Of a stretch of DNA of 49,140 nt, positions 1-9,671 are shown one piece after another. Position numbers and translations under genes: made by a program. The notes beneath the pieces are model-generated. The model saw only the letters and a program-made list of their open reading frames with translations, searched no databases and was not told the DNA's origin. Each line of letters opens with the position of its first letter. Position 1 is the stretch's first letter. The stretch is from Zhongshania antarctica (GTDB lineage: Bacteria > Pseudomonadota > Gammaproteobacteria > Pseudomonadales > Spongiibacteraceae): positions 1 through 49,140 of the forward strand of contig NZ_JACHHW010000015.1 of the NCBI RefSeq assembly GCF_014202945.1, given 5' to 3'.

Positions 1-78
1 TCTGGCAACCAACTAGGCGAATATTTTGATGAAGCCAAACTTCAGGCGGCACGTTTTTTTACTCAACTCAGCGCATAG
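1..78 (+). CDS. 3' end of a gene cut by the window edge, possibly acyl-CoA dehydrogenase
   Basis: An open frame enters from outside the window and stops at the TAG at 76-78, giving a 25-residue C-terminus that contains EYFDEAKLQAARFFTQL. An amphipathic helix with an AKLxxARFF pattern resembles the last helix of acyl-CoA dehydrogenases of the DmdC-like type, but 25 residues are too few to be sure. No promoter or start is visible because the gene begins upstream. Confidence 0.35.
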   Translation, partial: SGNQLGEYFDEAKLQAARFFTQLSA

Positions 79-340
79 TAAAAACCTTCGCTTCGCGCTA
101 CCACAACTCCTGCAGTCACCCCACCTATACAATCAATCCACAAAATCTTTGCCGCACAATTCATTCTCGGGAGAGATTTGAAGTTTTGGCTTATGATGCC
201 CAATATTTATTTCCCAAAATGGTTTCGGCAAGTTGGCCAAGACATGAGCTACTCCCTCATCCCCCATTAGAGAATGATATTTATTAAAAAATAAAACTTG
301 TGTTGCTATGGGTCTAGAATACTTTATCAGTGATTGCGCA

Positions 341-488
341 CTAGCCAAGCCCTACATTATTCTTTTGCAGCACCTGTTCCGCGCGGTAACTAGAGCGCAC
401 CATAACGCCAGAAACCACTTCTAGGAATCCCTTTTCCAAGCCTAATTGGCGATAGTTTTCAAACTCCGCGGGCGTCACATAGCGCGCG
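341..488 (-). pseudogene. lipA: 3' remnant of lipoyl synthase (lipA)
   Basis: Read on the minus strand from about 488 to the TAG at 343-341, this stretch encodes a 48-residue C-terminus with [20 protein letters not shown] followed by a [13 protein letters not shown] motif. This is the characteristic end of lipoyl synthase: the RYVTPAEF helix and the (G/S)PxVRSSYRA segment with its C-terminal radical-SAM serine. The N-terminal three quarters, including both Fe-S cysteine motifs, are absent. It joins a glyoxalase-like remnant with no start codon or ribosome site of its own, so it is a dead fragment. The family match is seen in the translation; origin by deletion or recombination is inferred. 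Confidence 0.75.
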
Positions 489-815
489 CATAAGCGGCGT
501 AGGCGTTAGGTGCCCAATCTCGGGTTCCCGGTGCGCCTTCGTCTTTAGCCCAGGCAAGCAATGCTGCAGCATGAAATGCGTCGATAGCGGTGCGGCTAGG
601 TGCTTCAAAACTAACAGTAACGCCGTTACCAACGCTGGCTGGCCGTTAGCAGGATTTAACACGAAGAATGGCGGTGCATCTTCACCCCATATAGAACCGT
701 TTTCACCAAGGTCCGCAATACGCTTAAGGCCCAGTGCGCCAAGGACAGTGTCGTAGAAATTACGCGCCTTATTTAGATCGTTGGCACCAGCTGTAATGTG
801 AGTAAAAATGCTCAT
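475..815 (-). pseudogene. Glyoxalase/VOC family protein, frameshifted and 3'-truncated
   Basis: The minus-strand frame opens with MSIFTHITAGANDLNKARNF and continues through a typical vicinal-oxygen-chelate N-terminal half (GENGSIWGEDAPPFFVLNP, NGQPA). Near position 640 the similarity jumps to the next frame, where VGNGVTVSFEAPSR, AIDAFHAAAL and [16 protein letters not shown] continue the family. One missing base accounts for this. The usual family ending with its last metal ligand (DPDGNK-like) is missing, because the sequence switches into a lipoyl synthase tail at about 488. The uncorrected frame instead runs out to 459. It is most likely non-functional; a sequencing error could explain the frameshift but not the chimeric 3' end. 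Confidence 0.8.
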
Positions 816-1029
816 GTGGTGTTCTCCGTATATGAATAGTACTTCTATCGAGGTGCGGCAAGTTTGCCGCTTCGCCTGTCGATGGAAAGCATCATATATT
901 GCTCCACACGAATAATAATTACCGTAAATGTAAAATAACTTTTACCATGCGGTAACAGTTATCGACCGTGAATTATGGCCGCCGCGTGCTCGATATAGCA
1001 AACGCAGCAAGGAATAAATACCGCTACTA

Positions 1030-1899
1030 TTAGGGTAAACTCTCTGCCAGGTAATCCACCAGTAGTCTTATTTTCGGCGACAAATGACGGTTTTGAGGAT
1101 AAACCGCCCATATTCCCTCTTCAGGTTCCCGGTAATTATCCAGCAACGTCACGAGCTCACCTGCTTCGAGGTGTTTTTGAACATAATAGTCCGGCAGCTG
1201 AACGATGCCGAGGCCCTTTAAGGCGGCGTCCAATAAACTGTAGCCGCTGTTATACCGCACTTTACCGGTTACTCGAATATTCCGTTCTTTCGTTGCCTCC
1301 TTAAAATGCCAGTAATCCGGCGTGCCTAACAGGCAATTGTGCTTGCTCAGCTCCGTCAAAGAATGTGGTATGCCGTATTTTTCAACATAAGTGGGCGAGG
1401 CGCACACAAAATTAGTACGCTTACTGAGTTTTTTAGCCATCAAGGTCGAATTACTTAGCTTGCCGATTCGAACCGCTAAATCATAGCCACCTTCAACGAG
1501 ATCGACTTTCTGATTACTTAAAAAAGCCGTCACCTCAATATCACTATATTGCATCATGAAGTCATTTACTAAAGGCAGTAACTGCTGCTCCCCGTAAGTG
1601 ACTGGAACAGTCAGTTTGATCCTGCCCTGAGGTGTGGAGTTCAGGTTGCTCACCGCCTGCTCGGCCGCGTCTAAACTATCAAGGACACCACGACAGTGCT
1701 GATAGAAAACCCGCCCCTCCTCGGTTAAGGAGACGTTGCGCGTGGTCCGGTACAGTAATTTGATATTAAGACGCTTTTCTAACGCACTGACCTGCCGACT
1801 GACCTGCGCGGTGGAAATCGCCATCTCCTTCGCGGCCCGAGTAAAGCTTTCGTACTCGGCGACGTATACGAACTCGCTAATACCATCCCACTTCATCAT
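1030..1899 (-). CDS. LysR-family transcriptional regulator
   Basis: A 289-residue protein with an N-terminal winged helix-turn-helix (about residues 4-62: FTRAAKEMAISTAQVSRQVS, then an LxxRTTRxVxLTxEG wing). A LysR-type effector-binding domain fills residues 90-289. Size and order are normal for the family. It is divergently transcribed from the SMR transporter/frmA/frmB genes, the usual arrangement for a LysR activator of glutathione-dependent formaldehyde oxidation in marine gammaproteobacteria, so it probably controls those genes and itself from the 133-bp intergenic region. Two adjacent ATGs (1899 and 1896) can serve as start. The inducer is not predictable from sequence. Confidence 0.93.
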   Translation of the reverse strand: MMKWDGISEFVYVAEYESFTRAAKEMAISTAQVSRQVSALEKRLNIKLLYRTTRNVSLTEEGRVFYQHCRGVLDSLDAAEQAVSNLNSTPQGRIKLTVPVTYGEQQLLPLVNDFMMQYSDIEVTAFLSNQKVDLVEGGYDLAVRIGKLSNSTLMAKKLSKRTNFVCASPTYVEKYGIPHSLTELSKHNCLLGTPDYWHFKEATKERNIRVTGKVRYNSGYSLLDAALKGLGIVQLPDYYVQKHLEAGELVTLLDNYREPEEGIWAVYPQNRHLSPKIRLLVDYLAESLP

Positions 1900-2032
1900 T
1901 ATTACTCACAAGTAAAAGATATTTTCAAAATAAGCACATTATCATTTCCTGAGAAACAAATATAATGGCAAGCATAAATTCAACGGTGCTTCCGTTATTT
2001 AAACTGAAGCAGGTCAATACAAGGGACACAAA

Positions 2033-2359
2033 ATGAGCTGGTTATTTCTTTTTTTCGGGGTGGCGGCAGAAGCCATGTCTCACGTTGCGTTAAAAGAGAC
2101 CGATGGCTTCACTAAGCCGCTAGCAAGTGTTTTAGTCGTATTAGGCCACTTAGCCGCATTTGTGTTCTTAGGCCAAGCAATGAAAGGCATGCCGGTGGGC
2201 ATTGTTCATGCGCTATGGGCCGGCCTGGCAATAATGACCGTAACATTACTGTCTGCGGTAATATACCGCCAGCACCTAGACCTAAGTACGTGGCTCGGCA
2301 TGGCACTGGTTGCGGCAGGTGTTGCCACAATCAACCTGTCGCAAGGGCATAGTCATTAA
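2033..2359 (+). CDS. Small multidrug resistance (SMR)-type membrane transporter
   Basis: A 108-residue, four-helix membrane protein. The first helix carries the conserved membrane glutamate (E13, in FFGVAAEAMSHVALK) that couples drug and proton movement in EmrE/SugE proteins. The third-helix signature GMPVGIVHALWAGLAIMTV matches the family's P-x-G-x-x-(Y/H)-A-x-W-x-G pattern. A ribosome site (AGGGA) lies 9 nt before the ATG. It is the first gene after the divergent LysR promoter and precedes formaldehyde dehydrogenase, so it may export a toxic adduct or aldehyde-related compound. The substrate is unknown, and the tie to formaldehyde stress is inference from neighbourhood. Confidence 0.85.
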   Translation: MSWLFLFFGVAAEAMSHVALKETDGFTKPLASVLVVLGHLAAFVFLGQAMKGMPVGIVHALWAGLAIMTVTLLSAVIYRQHLDLSTWLGMALVAAGVATINLSQGHSH

Positions 2360-2471
2360 GCTAAGACACTAGACTGTGTCGCTGAATAAGAATAGGCATC
2401 GACCTATATAGGAGAAGCCATCAAAACACCGTAAGTGAACACCACACGCATCAAGGCTAGGTAGCCTGTAA

Positions 2472-3632
<1,161 letters not shown>

Positions 3633-3680
3633 CTAGTTAGCTAGCTGCTCCGTCACTGGGGCAGCGTTTGGAGTTTCAGT

Positions 3681-4520
3681 ATGTCCATTGAAAATATTAG
3701 TGTAAACAAAAGCTTTGGGGGTTGGCATAAGCAGTACAGCCACCACTCGAGCGCGCTGAACTGCAAAATGCAGTTTGCAATCTACCTACCGCCGCAGGTC
3801 TCTAGTGGTAACAAGGTGCCAGTACTCTATTGGCTTTCCGGCCTGACCTGCACCGATGAAAACTTCATGCAGAAAGCGGGAGCGCAGCGCATCGCCGCAG
3901 AATTGGGAATTGCCATTGTTGCGCCGGACACCAGCCCACGAGGTGACGGCGTCGCCAATGATAATGCCTACGACTTAGGCCAGGGCGCCGGATTTTATGT
4001 CAATGCCACCGAAATGCCCTGGAGCAAGCACTACCAAATGTACGACTACGTGGTAAATGAATTGCCCGAGCTGATCGAATCGGCATTTCCCGTATCAGAC
4101 AAAAGAGCCATTGCCGGACACTCTATGGGTGGTCTTGGCGCCTTAAACATTGGCATGCTAAACCCCTTGCGGTATAGCTCAATGTCGGCGTTTAGCCCGA
4201 TAAGCAATCCCGTAAACTGCCCTTGGGGCCAAAAAGCGTTCACAACGTACTTGGGAAAGGATAAATCGACTTGGTTGAACTACGACGCCAGCGAATTAAT
4301 GAAGCAGGCAACGCAATTTGTGCCTGCTAAAGTTGATCAAGGCGAGTCAGACAACTTCCTGGTGGAGCAGTTAAAGCCTGAAGCGCTACAAGCGGCAGCA
4401 AGTGCAAGCGGCTACCCATTGGACTATCAGCTACACGAAGGCTACGACCACAGCTACTACTTTATCGCGAGCTTTATTGAAGACCACTTGCGATTTCACG
4501 CAACGCATCTCAAGAAATAA
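3681..4520 (+). CDS. frmB: S-formylglutathione hydrolase
   Basis: A 279-residue alpha/beta-hydrolase of the esterase D family that hydrolyses S-formylglutathione to formate and glutathione, the second step of formaldehyde detoxification. The nucleophile sits in GHSMGG (S148) and the catalytic histidine in GYDHSYYF (H257). The oxyanion-region motif YWLSGLTCTDENF is typical of the family. It is co-directional with and directly behind frmA, so the two are presumably one transcript. Full length, no irregularity seen. The symbol fghA is equally used for this family. Confidence 0.95.
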   Translation: MSIENISVNKSFGGWHKQYSHHSSALNCKMQFAIYLPPQVSSGNKVPVLYWLSGLTCTDENFMQKAGAQRIAAELGIAIVAPDTSPRGDGVANDNAYDLGQGAGFYVNATEMPWSKHYQMYDYVVNELPELIESAFPVSDKRAIAGHSMGGLGALNIGMLNPLRYSSMSAFSPISNPVNCPWGQKAFTTYLGKDKSTWLNYDASELMKQATQFVPAKVDQGESDNFLVEQLKPEALQAAASASGYPLDYQLHEGYDHSYYFIASFIEDHLRFHATHLKK

Positions 4521-4529
4521 AGTCGCCTC

Positions 4530-4567
4530 GATAAAGCGTTTGATCGCAAGCTTGCAAGCGCTTTATC
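4530..4567. repeat. Inverted repeat after frmB
   Basis: GATAAAGCG (4530-4538) and CGCTTTATC (4559-4567) are perfectly complementary around a 20-nt loop that itself contains the palindrome GCAAGCTTGC. It sits just downstream of the frmB stop. There is no T-run, so a factor-independent terminator is not supported, although transcript 3'-end stabilisation is possible. Confidence 0.45.
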
Positions 4568-4657
4568 ACCTCCCGCAACCCCGTAGCAAATAAACCTAAC
4601 GCCAACATTCCTGTATTAGCGGGCAATGCAACAGGCACGCAGCCATTAGGTACCGCC

Positions 4658-5584
4658 ATGATTGTTCGTAAAAAAACCAATATATTTAAGTTATTCTTTA
4701 TCCTACGCGGCTCCATTGTGCCTAAGATTTTGCCACAAATTTTGTTTGTCGCATCACTGGGTGGCGCGGTGGCCATAGCACATCGTCATTATGCGCCCAT
4801 CTTTCCAAACATCACGGTAGCGCCGTTCGCCCTACTGGGGATTGCACTATCACTATTTCTCGGCTTTAGAAATAACGCAAGCTATGACCGTTGGTGGGAG
4901 GCAAGAAAGGAGTGGGGCCAGCTCTTAGTCGATTCACGAAGTCTTTCTCGGCAAGTTACGTCTTATATAGATGGCGACACAGAGAGCGGAAAATGGGCCC
5001 AAGTACGCATGATCAGGCTGACGATCGCCTTCAACCATGCACTGCGCCATCGCCTAAGGAAAACAGATCCATGGGACGATATTAGCCAGCACCTTGAGGC
5101 TGACGATATTGCGCCATTAAAAAAATCGCGCAATCTACCTGACGCACTGCTACGAATGATGGCCGGCAAGCTCGGTGCATGCCGTCAAAAAAACATGTTA
5201 TCTGAATTCTTGATACAGAGTTTGGATGATCGAATTACATCAATGGCCGGGGTTCAGGCTGCGTGCGAAAGAATAGAAAGTACACCGCTACCCTTTGCCT
5301 ACTCCCTGCTGGTACAGCGCACCGCGTACTTATATTGTTTTATATTGCCCTTTGGTATTGTCGCTTCACAGGGCTTTGCAACACCCCTATTCTGCGCCAT
5401 TGTAGCTTACGCTTTCTTTGGACTGGATGCCTTAAGTGACGAGCTAGAGGAACCTTTTGGTCATTCGGCCAACAATCTACCTTTGGCCGCGATGGCCAGA
5501 GCCACCGAGATTAATTTATTGGAAATTCTCGGGGAGGAGATTTTTCCAGAGCCCATTCTTCCTATAAAACATCTACTTGAGTAG
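4658..5584 (+). CDS. Bestrophin-like chloride channel (RFP-TM/UPF0187 family)
   Basis: A 308-residue membrane protein with the bestrophin-family signature FALLGIALSLFLGFRNNASY followed by DRWWEARKEWGQLL (about residues 55-90). A later membrane pair spans about residues 215-250, and the C-terminal FFGLDALSDELEEPFG motif is the acidic cytosolic segment conserved in bacterial bestrophins. Known bacterial homologues form pentameric anion or cation channels in the inner membrane; ion selectivity cannot be told from this sequence. It lies 137 nt after frmB on the same strand with a hairpin between them, and is probably separate from the formaldehyde genes. Confidence 0.9.
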   Translation: MIVRKKTNIFKLFFILRGSIVPKILPQILFVASLGGAVAIAHRHYAPIFPNITVAPFALLGIALSLFLGFRNNASYDRWWEARKEWGQLLVDSRSLSRQVTSYIDGDTESGKWAQVRMIRLTIAFNHALRHRLRKTDPWDDISQHLEADDIAPLKKSRNLPDALLRMMAGKLGACRQKNMLSEFLIQSLDDRITSMAGVQAACERIESTPLPFAYSLLVQRTAYLYCFILPFGIVASQGFATPLFCAIVAYAFFGLDALSDELEEPFGHSANNLPLAAMARATEINLLEILGEEIFPEPILPIKHLLE

Positions 5585-5740
5585 AGAGTGTGCCAATCGG
5601 TCTTTTTTAAAATTGCCTTAACGCGGTTCAGATTGCACGCAATTTACAATTAGGCGTTGGGCTCTGCTATCGATAATTTACCTTAGGAAATGCTATAAAC
5701 TTAATTCAATGATTGTCAGCTACTACCACTTAAGTGGTTA

Positions 5741-6337
5741 TTACTCCCGAGGGAGCAGGTATCGAGAACATATTAAAGAAATTTCTTTTGCTAGGCGCGA
5801 AGGAGGAATCTCCGCTGAGGCATTGAGAAATATGCCCTCTATGGAGTTCATGCAAATATTCAGCGAAATATCGAGGTCTTCAACGTCTACGATTTCATTT
5901 CTATCGTCGAGGAAACCACTAAAGTAACTTACTACATTACTTTTTAACTCAGAAATTTTCTCATGAAAGTGGGCACCAGGTGCCTGTCTCAGCTTCCTGA
6001 GTAGCTCTGGACCTTCAGGCCACTCACCGTATATTTTTCCCACCAGCAGCTCAATAATTGCAACAAGCGCTAAATCGTTCTTGAGTTCCATACAAAAAAT
6101 AGCGTCTACTATCTTAGATAGATAGTAATCCAACACCGCGTCGTAAATTTCGTTCTTATTATTAAAGTACTGGTAAATACTCCCAACGCTGACGCCTGCG
6201 CGTTCTGCAATGCGATTAGTGGTCGTAGAGATATAATCACGCTGCAGTAAAACCTGAGCAGCCGACTCTACAATGATGTTATGCGTTACCACCGACCTTT
6301 CTTGTTTTGGCTTTCTTTTCAATACCTTAGACGCCAT
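5741..6337 (-). CDS. TetR-family transcriptional regulator
   Basis: A 198-residue regulator with an N-terminal HTH at about residues 16-62 (IIVESAAQVLLQRDYISTTT, then RIAERAGVSVGSIYQYFNNK). The divergent C-terminal half is the ligand-binding part. A ribosome site GAAGGGAG precedes the ATG at 6337. It is divergent from the SDR/monooxygenase cluster that starts at 6499. By analogy with many TetR-controlled hydrocarbon-oxidation loci it is the likely local repressor, acting through the palindrome in the shared intergenic region. The ligand is unknown. Confidence 0.92.
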   Translation of the reverse strand: MASKVLKRKPKQERSVVTHNIIVESAAQVLLQRDYISTTTNRIAERAGVSVGSIYQYFNNKNEIYDAVLDYYLSKIVDAIFCMELKNDLALVAIIELLVGKIYGEWPEGPELLRKLRQAPGAHFHEKISELKSNVVSYFSGFLDDRNEIVDVEDLDISLNICMNSIEGIFLNASAEIPPSRLAKEISLICSRYLLPRE

Positions 6338-6376
6338 TTTTGACTCCCTTCAAGCCCGTCTAAAAGACGAGTTTAA

Positions 6377-6397
6377 TGAACATGAAACATGTCTCAT
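6377..6397. promoter_or_regulatory. Candidate TetR operator between divergent genes
   Basis: ACATG-AAA-CATGT (6380-6392) is an exact inverted repeat. The flanks TGA and TCA extend it with one extra base. It lies in the 161-bp region between the TetR gene and the SDR gene, where an autoregulatory operator is expected. The symmetry is seen directly; binding is inferred. Confidence 0.4.
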
Positions 6398-6498
6398 AAT
6401 AATCTCATTGCTATAGCATCACAAGTTATCGCGGCATTGCTTCGCCGATAGTTAAATAATAATCCTAACAGCAAACATGGTATAGGAAGGGATATTGT

Positions 6499-7260
6499 AT
6501 GGACCACAAAGTGGTTTTTATCACCGGTGCGGGTAGTGGCATGGGGCAACTCTACGCTCGCAAAATGCTCGCGCAAGGTTGGAAGGTAGCTGCACTAGAT
6601 GTGAACCAATCTGGCCTAAATGAACTGCCCGACAGCCCGAATTTACTACGTATAAATGTAGATGTTAGCGACTCCCAGGCTGTTTTAGCTGCCGTGCAGC
6701 AAACCGAATCTGAATTGGGACATATTTATCGGGTAGTAAATGCCGCTGGCATTATGCCCTTATCCAGAATACTTGATCAGGATATAAGCTTGATTAAGAA
6801 AATAATGGATATAAATTACGGCGGCCTAGTGAACGTAGCACATGCAACACTGCCCGGCTTGCTAGAACGAAAAAGTGGCGAGTTCGTAAGTTTTGCCTCG
6901 CTGGCGGGGCATCTTCCGGTGTTCTATGTCGGCGCATACAATGCATCGAAGTTCGCCGTCATCGCCTACACCGAGGTCTTGTACCAAGAAAATAGAGGCA
7001 GAGGCGTTAATTTCACTTGCGTATGCCCCCCGCCAGTTCAAACACCGCTACTGAATCAGGCGCGCGAAACCGTATGGCCGAAGATTTTCGGCATACTGCC
7101 TGCGATATCGCCTGAAACCGTCATAACGAAGATTGATCGCGCATTAAGTAAAAATAAATTTTGGGTATTTCCTGGTCCTGTTACTAAATTGAGCTGGGTA
7201 TTTCGCAGATATTTCCCGGCACTTACGTGGCGATTCGTTCGTGCATATGAAGGGCTATAA
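6499..7260 (+). CDS. Short-chain dehydrogenase/reductase (SDR)
   Basis: A 253-residue classical SDR. The cofactor loop is TGAGSGMG (residues 9-16), the structural NAAG is at 81-84, and the catalytic serine S134, tyrosine Y147 and lysine K151 (YNASK) are all present. A strong ribosome site (AGGAAGGG) precedes the start. It is the first gene of the cluster that continues with ferredoxin/reductase and a XylM/AlkB-like hydroxylase. A plausible role is oxidation of the alcohol that the monooxygenase would make, which is an inference from position. Residues around the active site do not identify a substrate. Confidence 0.92.
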   Translation: MDHKVVFITGAGSGMGQLYARKMLAQGWKVAALDVNQSGLNELPDSPNLLRINVDVSDSQAVLAAVQQTESELGHIYRVVNAAGIMPLSRILDQDISLIKKIMDINYGGLVNVAHATLPGLLERKSGEFVSFASLAGHLPVFYVGAYNASKFAVIAYTEVLYQENRGRGVNFTCVCPPPVQTPLLNQARETVWPKIFGILPAISPETVITKIDRALSKNKFWVFPGPVTKLSWVFRRYFPALTWRFVRAYEGL

Positions 7261-7272
7261 GGAGACATACCC

Positions 7273-7566
7273 ATGCTCAATTTTTTCTCAAAAAAAGACC
7301 ATAAACTTGTCATCAATGGGAATCAGGAACTGATTTTAGAGAATAAGGAAACCGTCTTAAACGGCGCATTGCGCCACGACATTAAGTTTCCACATAGCTG
7401 TAAGGTCGGTGGGTGTGGCACCTGTAAATGCCGTTTAATTTCGGGAAAAGTCAAAGAATTTACTGATAAATCATATCTGCTTAGCAAGCAAGAAATAGCA
7501 GAGAATTATATATTGGCTTGTCAGAGTATGCCTAAAAGTGACGTTGTTATTGAAATCCCCAATTAG
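7273..7566 (+). CDS. [2Fe-2S] ferredoxin domain of a split XylA-like electron-transfer reductase
   Basis: A 97-residue plant-type ferredoxin with ligands C43, C48, C51 and C83 in the C-x4-C-x2-C...C spacing. GGAG lies 9 nt before the ATG and the SDR stop is 12 nt upstream. The frame ends at TAG 7564-7566, but the very same frame continues without interruption into a complete ferredoxin-reductase domain ending at 8310. The whole 7273-8310 frame (345 sense positions plus final stop, one internal amber) has the length and domain order of xylene monooxygenase reductase XylA. The gene is therefore probably one reductase broken by a nonsense codon; alternatively the ferredoxin may still act alone. 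Confidence 0.88.
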   Translation: MLNFFSKKDHKLVINGNQELILENKETVLNGALRHDIKFPHSCKVGGCGTCKCRLISGKVKEFTDKSYLLSKQEIAENYILACQSMPKSDVVIEIPN

Positions 7567-7614
7567 GATGAAAACAGCCACGAAATTGCTGGGTATATTT
7601 CAAAAATTGAAGCG

Positions 7615-8310
7615 TTGACCCACGATATATCCAAAGTCAGTGTCTCGCTGGAATCACACATACACTATAGGGCCGGACAATACGTATCTATCCAATCTTC
7701 AGATACTGATATTCCCGCGCGGTGCTACTCCTTTGCACAGAGCAATACACCAGGCGGCAATCAACTAGTGTCGTTTTTTGTCCGTGGCGTGACTGGTGGC
7801 CGCATGTCAAATTGGTTAATTGACCCGCTGAATGTTAATTCCAAGGTGACCTTGTCGGCAGCCAATGGCGATTTTTACCTTCGCGACCAATCTGCCCCAG
7901 TGTTATGTGTCGCTGGTGGAAGTGGCCTAGCCCCTATCATCGCACTGATCGAGGAAGCAATCCAAAACAACAGCGCCATTGTTGATCAACCGTTAACGCT
8001 GTTAATGGGCGTCAGGTCACAGCGCGACATCTACTATCAAGACCAGATCAATAGCCTTGGCACGCAGTGGAGAAATGAATTTCGATTTACTCCAGTCCTT
8101 TCAGATGAACCGGTAGCCAGTAATTGGCTGGGGCATCGCGGCTTCGTTACTAATTATATTGACCAGAAAACCAGCCTAGGCGCCACCGGATATTTATGTG
8201 GACCGCCGCCGATGATTGATGCCGCAATGATAAAGATGCAAGAAAATGGCATGGATTTAAATAGGATATTTTTTGACAAATTTCTGGATCAGTCCGGGAT
8301 AAAACCCTGA
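7615..8310 (+). CDS. FAD/NAD(P)H reductase domain of the split XylA-like protein
   Basis: The domain shows the FAD-binding motif RCYSFAQ (RxYS-type), the NAD(P)-binding core VAGGSGLAPIIALIEE and the C-terminal GYLCGPPPMIDAA motif, so it is a complete ferredoxin-NADP-reductase-type module supplying electrons to a diiron hydroxylase. Homology already begins at 7567, straight after the amber codon, with DENSHEIAGYISKIEAL. The first formal start is the TTG at 7615, which has no ribosome site and would cut the first beta strand. The nearby ATG at 7568 is in another frame and ends after 16 codons. Independent translation is thus doubtful. Confidence 0.75.
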   Translation: MTHDISKVSVSLESHIHYRAGQYVSIQSSDTDIPARCYSFAQSNTPGGNQLVSFFVRGVTGGRMSNWLIDPLNVNSKVTLSAANGDFYLRDQSAPVLCVAGGSGLAPIIALIEEAIQNNSAIVDQPLTLLMGVRSQRDIYYQDQINSLGTQWRNEFRFTPVLSDEPVASNWLGHRGFVTNYIDQKTSLGATGYLCGPPPMIDAAMIKMQENGMDLNRIFFDKFLDQSGIKP

Positions 8311-8362
8311 CTTACTTGAGTTTAATTAGCCTCCAAATATTGTACACAGTAAGGAATTTATC

Positions 8363-9533
8363 ATGTTTCGTTATCTTAAATTTTATATTTTTCCGGCAGC
8401 GATAATGCTTGTTGCGTTTTCCATGCTGTTCGGCGGGGTATGGTTGTGGCTTCCAGGCGTTTCACTTGTTTTTATTAGTTTCTGCTTTGGATAACTTAGT
8501 TCCAAAAGATCTCGATGAGAAAAAGTATAAATATCCCTTTTTCTTAGATCTAGCCCTGTATATGTCTACACCAGCAAGTTTAGCAATATTTTTCGCTCTT
8601 TTTTGGGTCGCAGGCAGCGGCAGCCAGGATGTATTTGGTGTTGGCGGCCTTATTCAAAGCATGACAAATGTCGATGTTGTTGATTTGCGAAATAACACTC
8701 CATGGTACCACTATGTATTAATGGTTTTTGCCTTAGCGATGCCTGTTACCGGCGCTGGTGGCCTTGCCGGTCACGAGCTTACCCACAGAACATGGCGCCC
8801 ATTCGATCTCTGGCTGGGCCGCTTCACAATGGCACTGAACTGGGGAATTGCCTTTCCGATAGAGCACGTTTACGGTCATCATTCCTATGTTGGTACAGCC
8901 AAAGATCCAGCCACCGCAGCCCGCGGTGACAGCGTCTACCAACATTTACCGAAGGCAATGTACCTAACGGTACTTAATGCATGGGAAATAGAGAGTTCAA
9001 GACTGGATAAGATCGGGGCGTCCGTTTTATCACCAAAAAATGTTTTGCTGCAGCTCGCATCTATAGCAATGGCAACCACCGTGGTAGCGTACTTATGCGC
9101 TGGCTGGGTGGGTGTTATGTTTCATTTAACCATATGTTTGATGACTAAAATCGCATTAGAAATTCTTAATTATGTAGAGCACTACGGCATCGTGAGAGTA
9201 CCCACGGAGCCGGTAAAGCCGCATCACTCTTGGAATTGCAACCATTTAGTTAGCGGTGTGTTTACCTACAATCTGACTCGACATAGTCATCACCACGCAG
9301 ATGCTCAGGTCCCGTTTCAAGACTTGCAGTCCTATCACGGTCAGCCGGAAATGCCAGGTGGTTTTATGACCGCATACTTAACCACACTGATTCCAACACT
9401 ATGGCAAAAGCGTATCACGCCAAAATTGAATGAGTGGGACGAGAAGTTTGCTTCAGCAGCAGAGCGTGACTTAGCAAGAAAGGCAAATAAAGTGAGTCAT
9501 TGGTCTGGGCTAAACCGGCGAACGTTGGCCTAG
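8363..9533 (+). CDS. XylM/AlkB-like membrane diiron hydroxylase, frameshifted near its 5' end
   Basis: The catalytic part reads in one frame to 9533 and has all the histidine boxes of alkane/xylene/p-cymene monooxygenases: GHELTHR, EHVYGHHSYVGTAKDPATA, NYVEHYG and TRHSHHH, between several membrane helices. The natural start is ATG 8363 with MFRYLKFYIFPAAIMLVAF, but that frame stops at about 8490. Similarity resumes in the other frame at VSALDNLVPKDLDEKKY. One surplus base in the T5 run at 8469-8473 would restore a protein of about 390 residues, the normal size. The longest uninterrupted frame starts at 8409 but its first 25 residues are nonsense. It is the electron acceptor expected for the preceding reductase. 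Confidence 0.85.
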
Positions 9534-9671
9534 CATCGACGCCAATAAAAACGAGTCACCTCGCAGCAGCAAGTGATACAGATACATTATTACCGTCAGC
9601 AAGATTAATAGAAGCACAATATTAGCCTCTTCAGCTTAATTTTGCGCCGGTGATTATTACGAGAAATAGCT

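Noticed and set aside
133-348. Minus-strand frame of 71 codons
   Set aside because: It begins inside the lipA remnant stop region, has no ribosome site and no recognisable domain; probably chance in a decayed stretch.
7564-7566. Genome-wide stop-codon recoding to explain the amber in the reductase
   Set aside because: Other genes in the window end properly at TAG, TAA and TGA, so a changed genetic code is not supported; only local readthrough or mutation remains.
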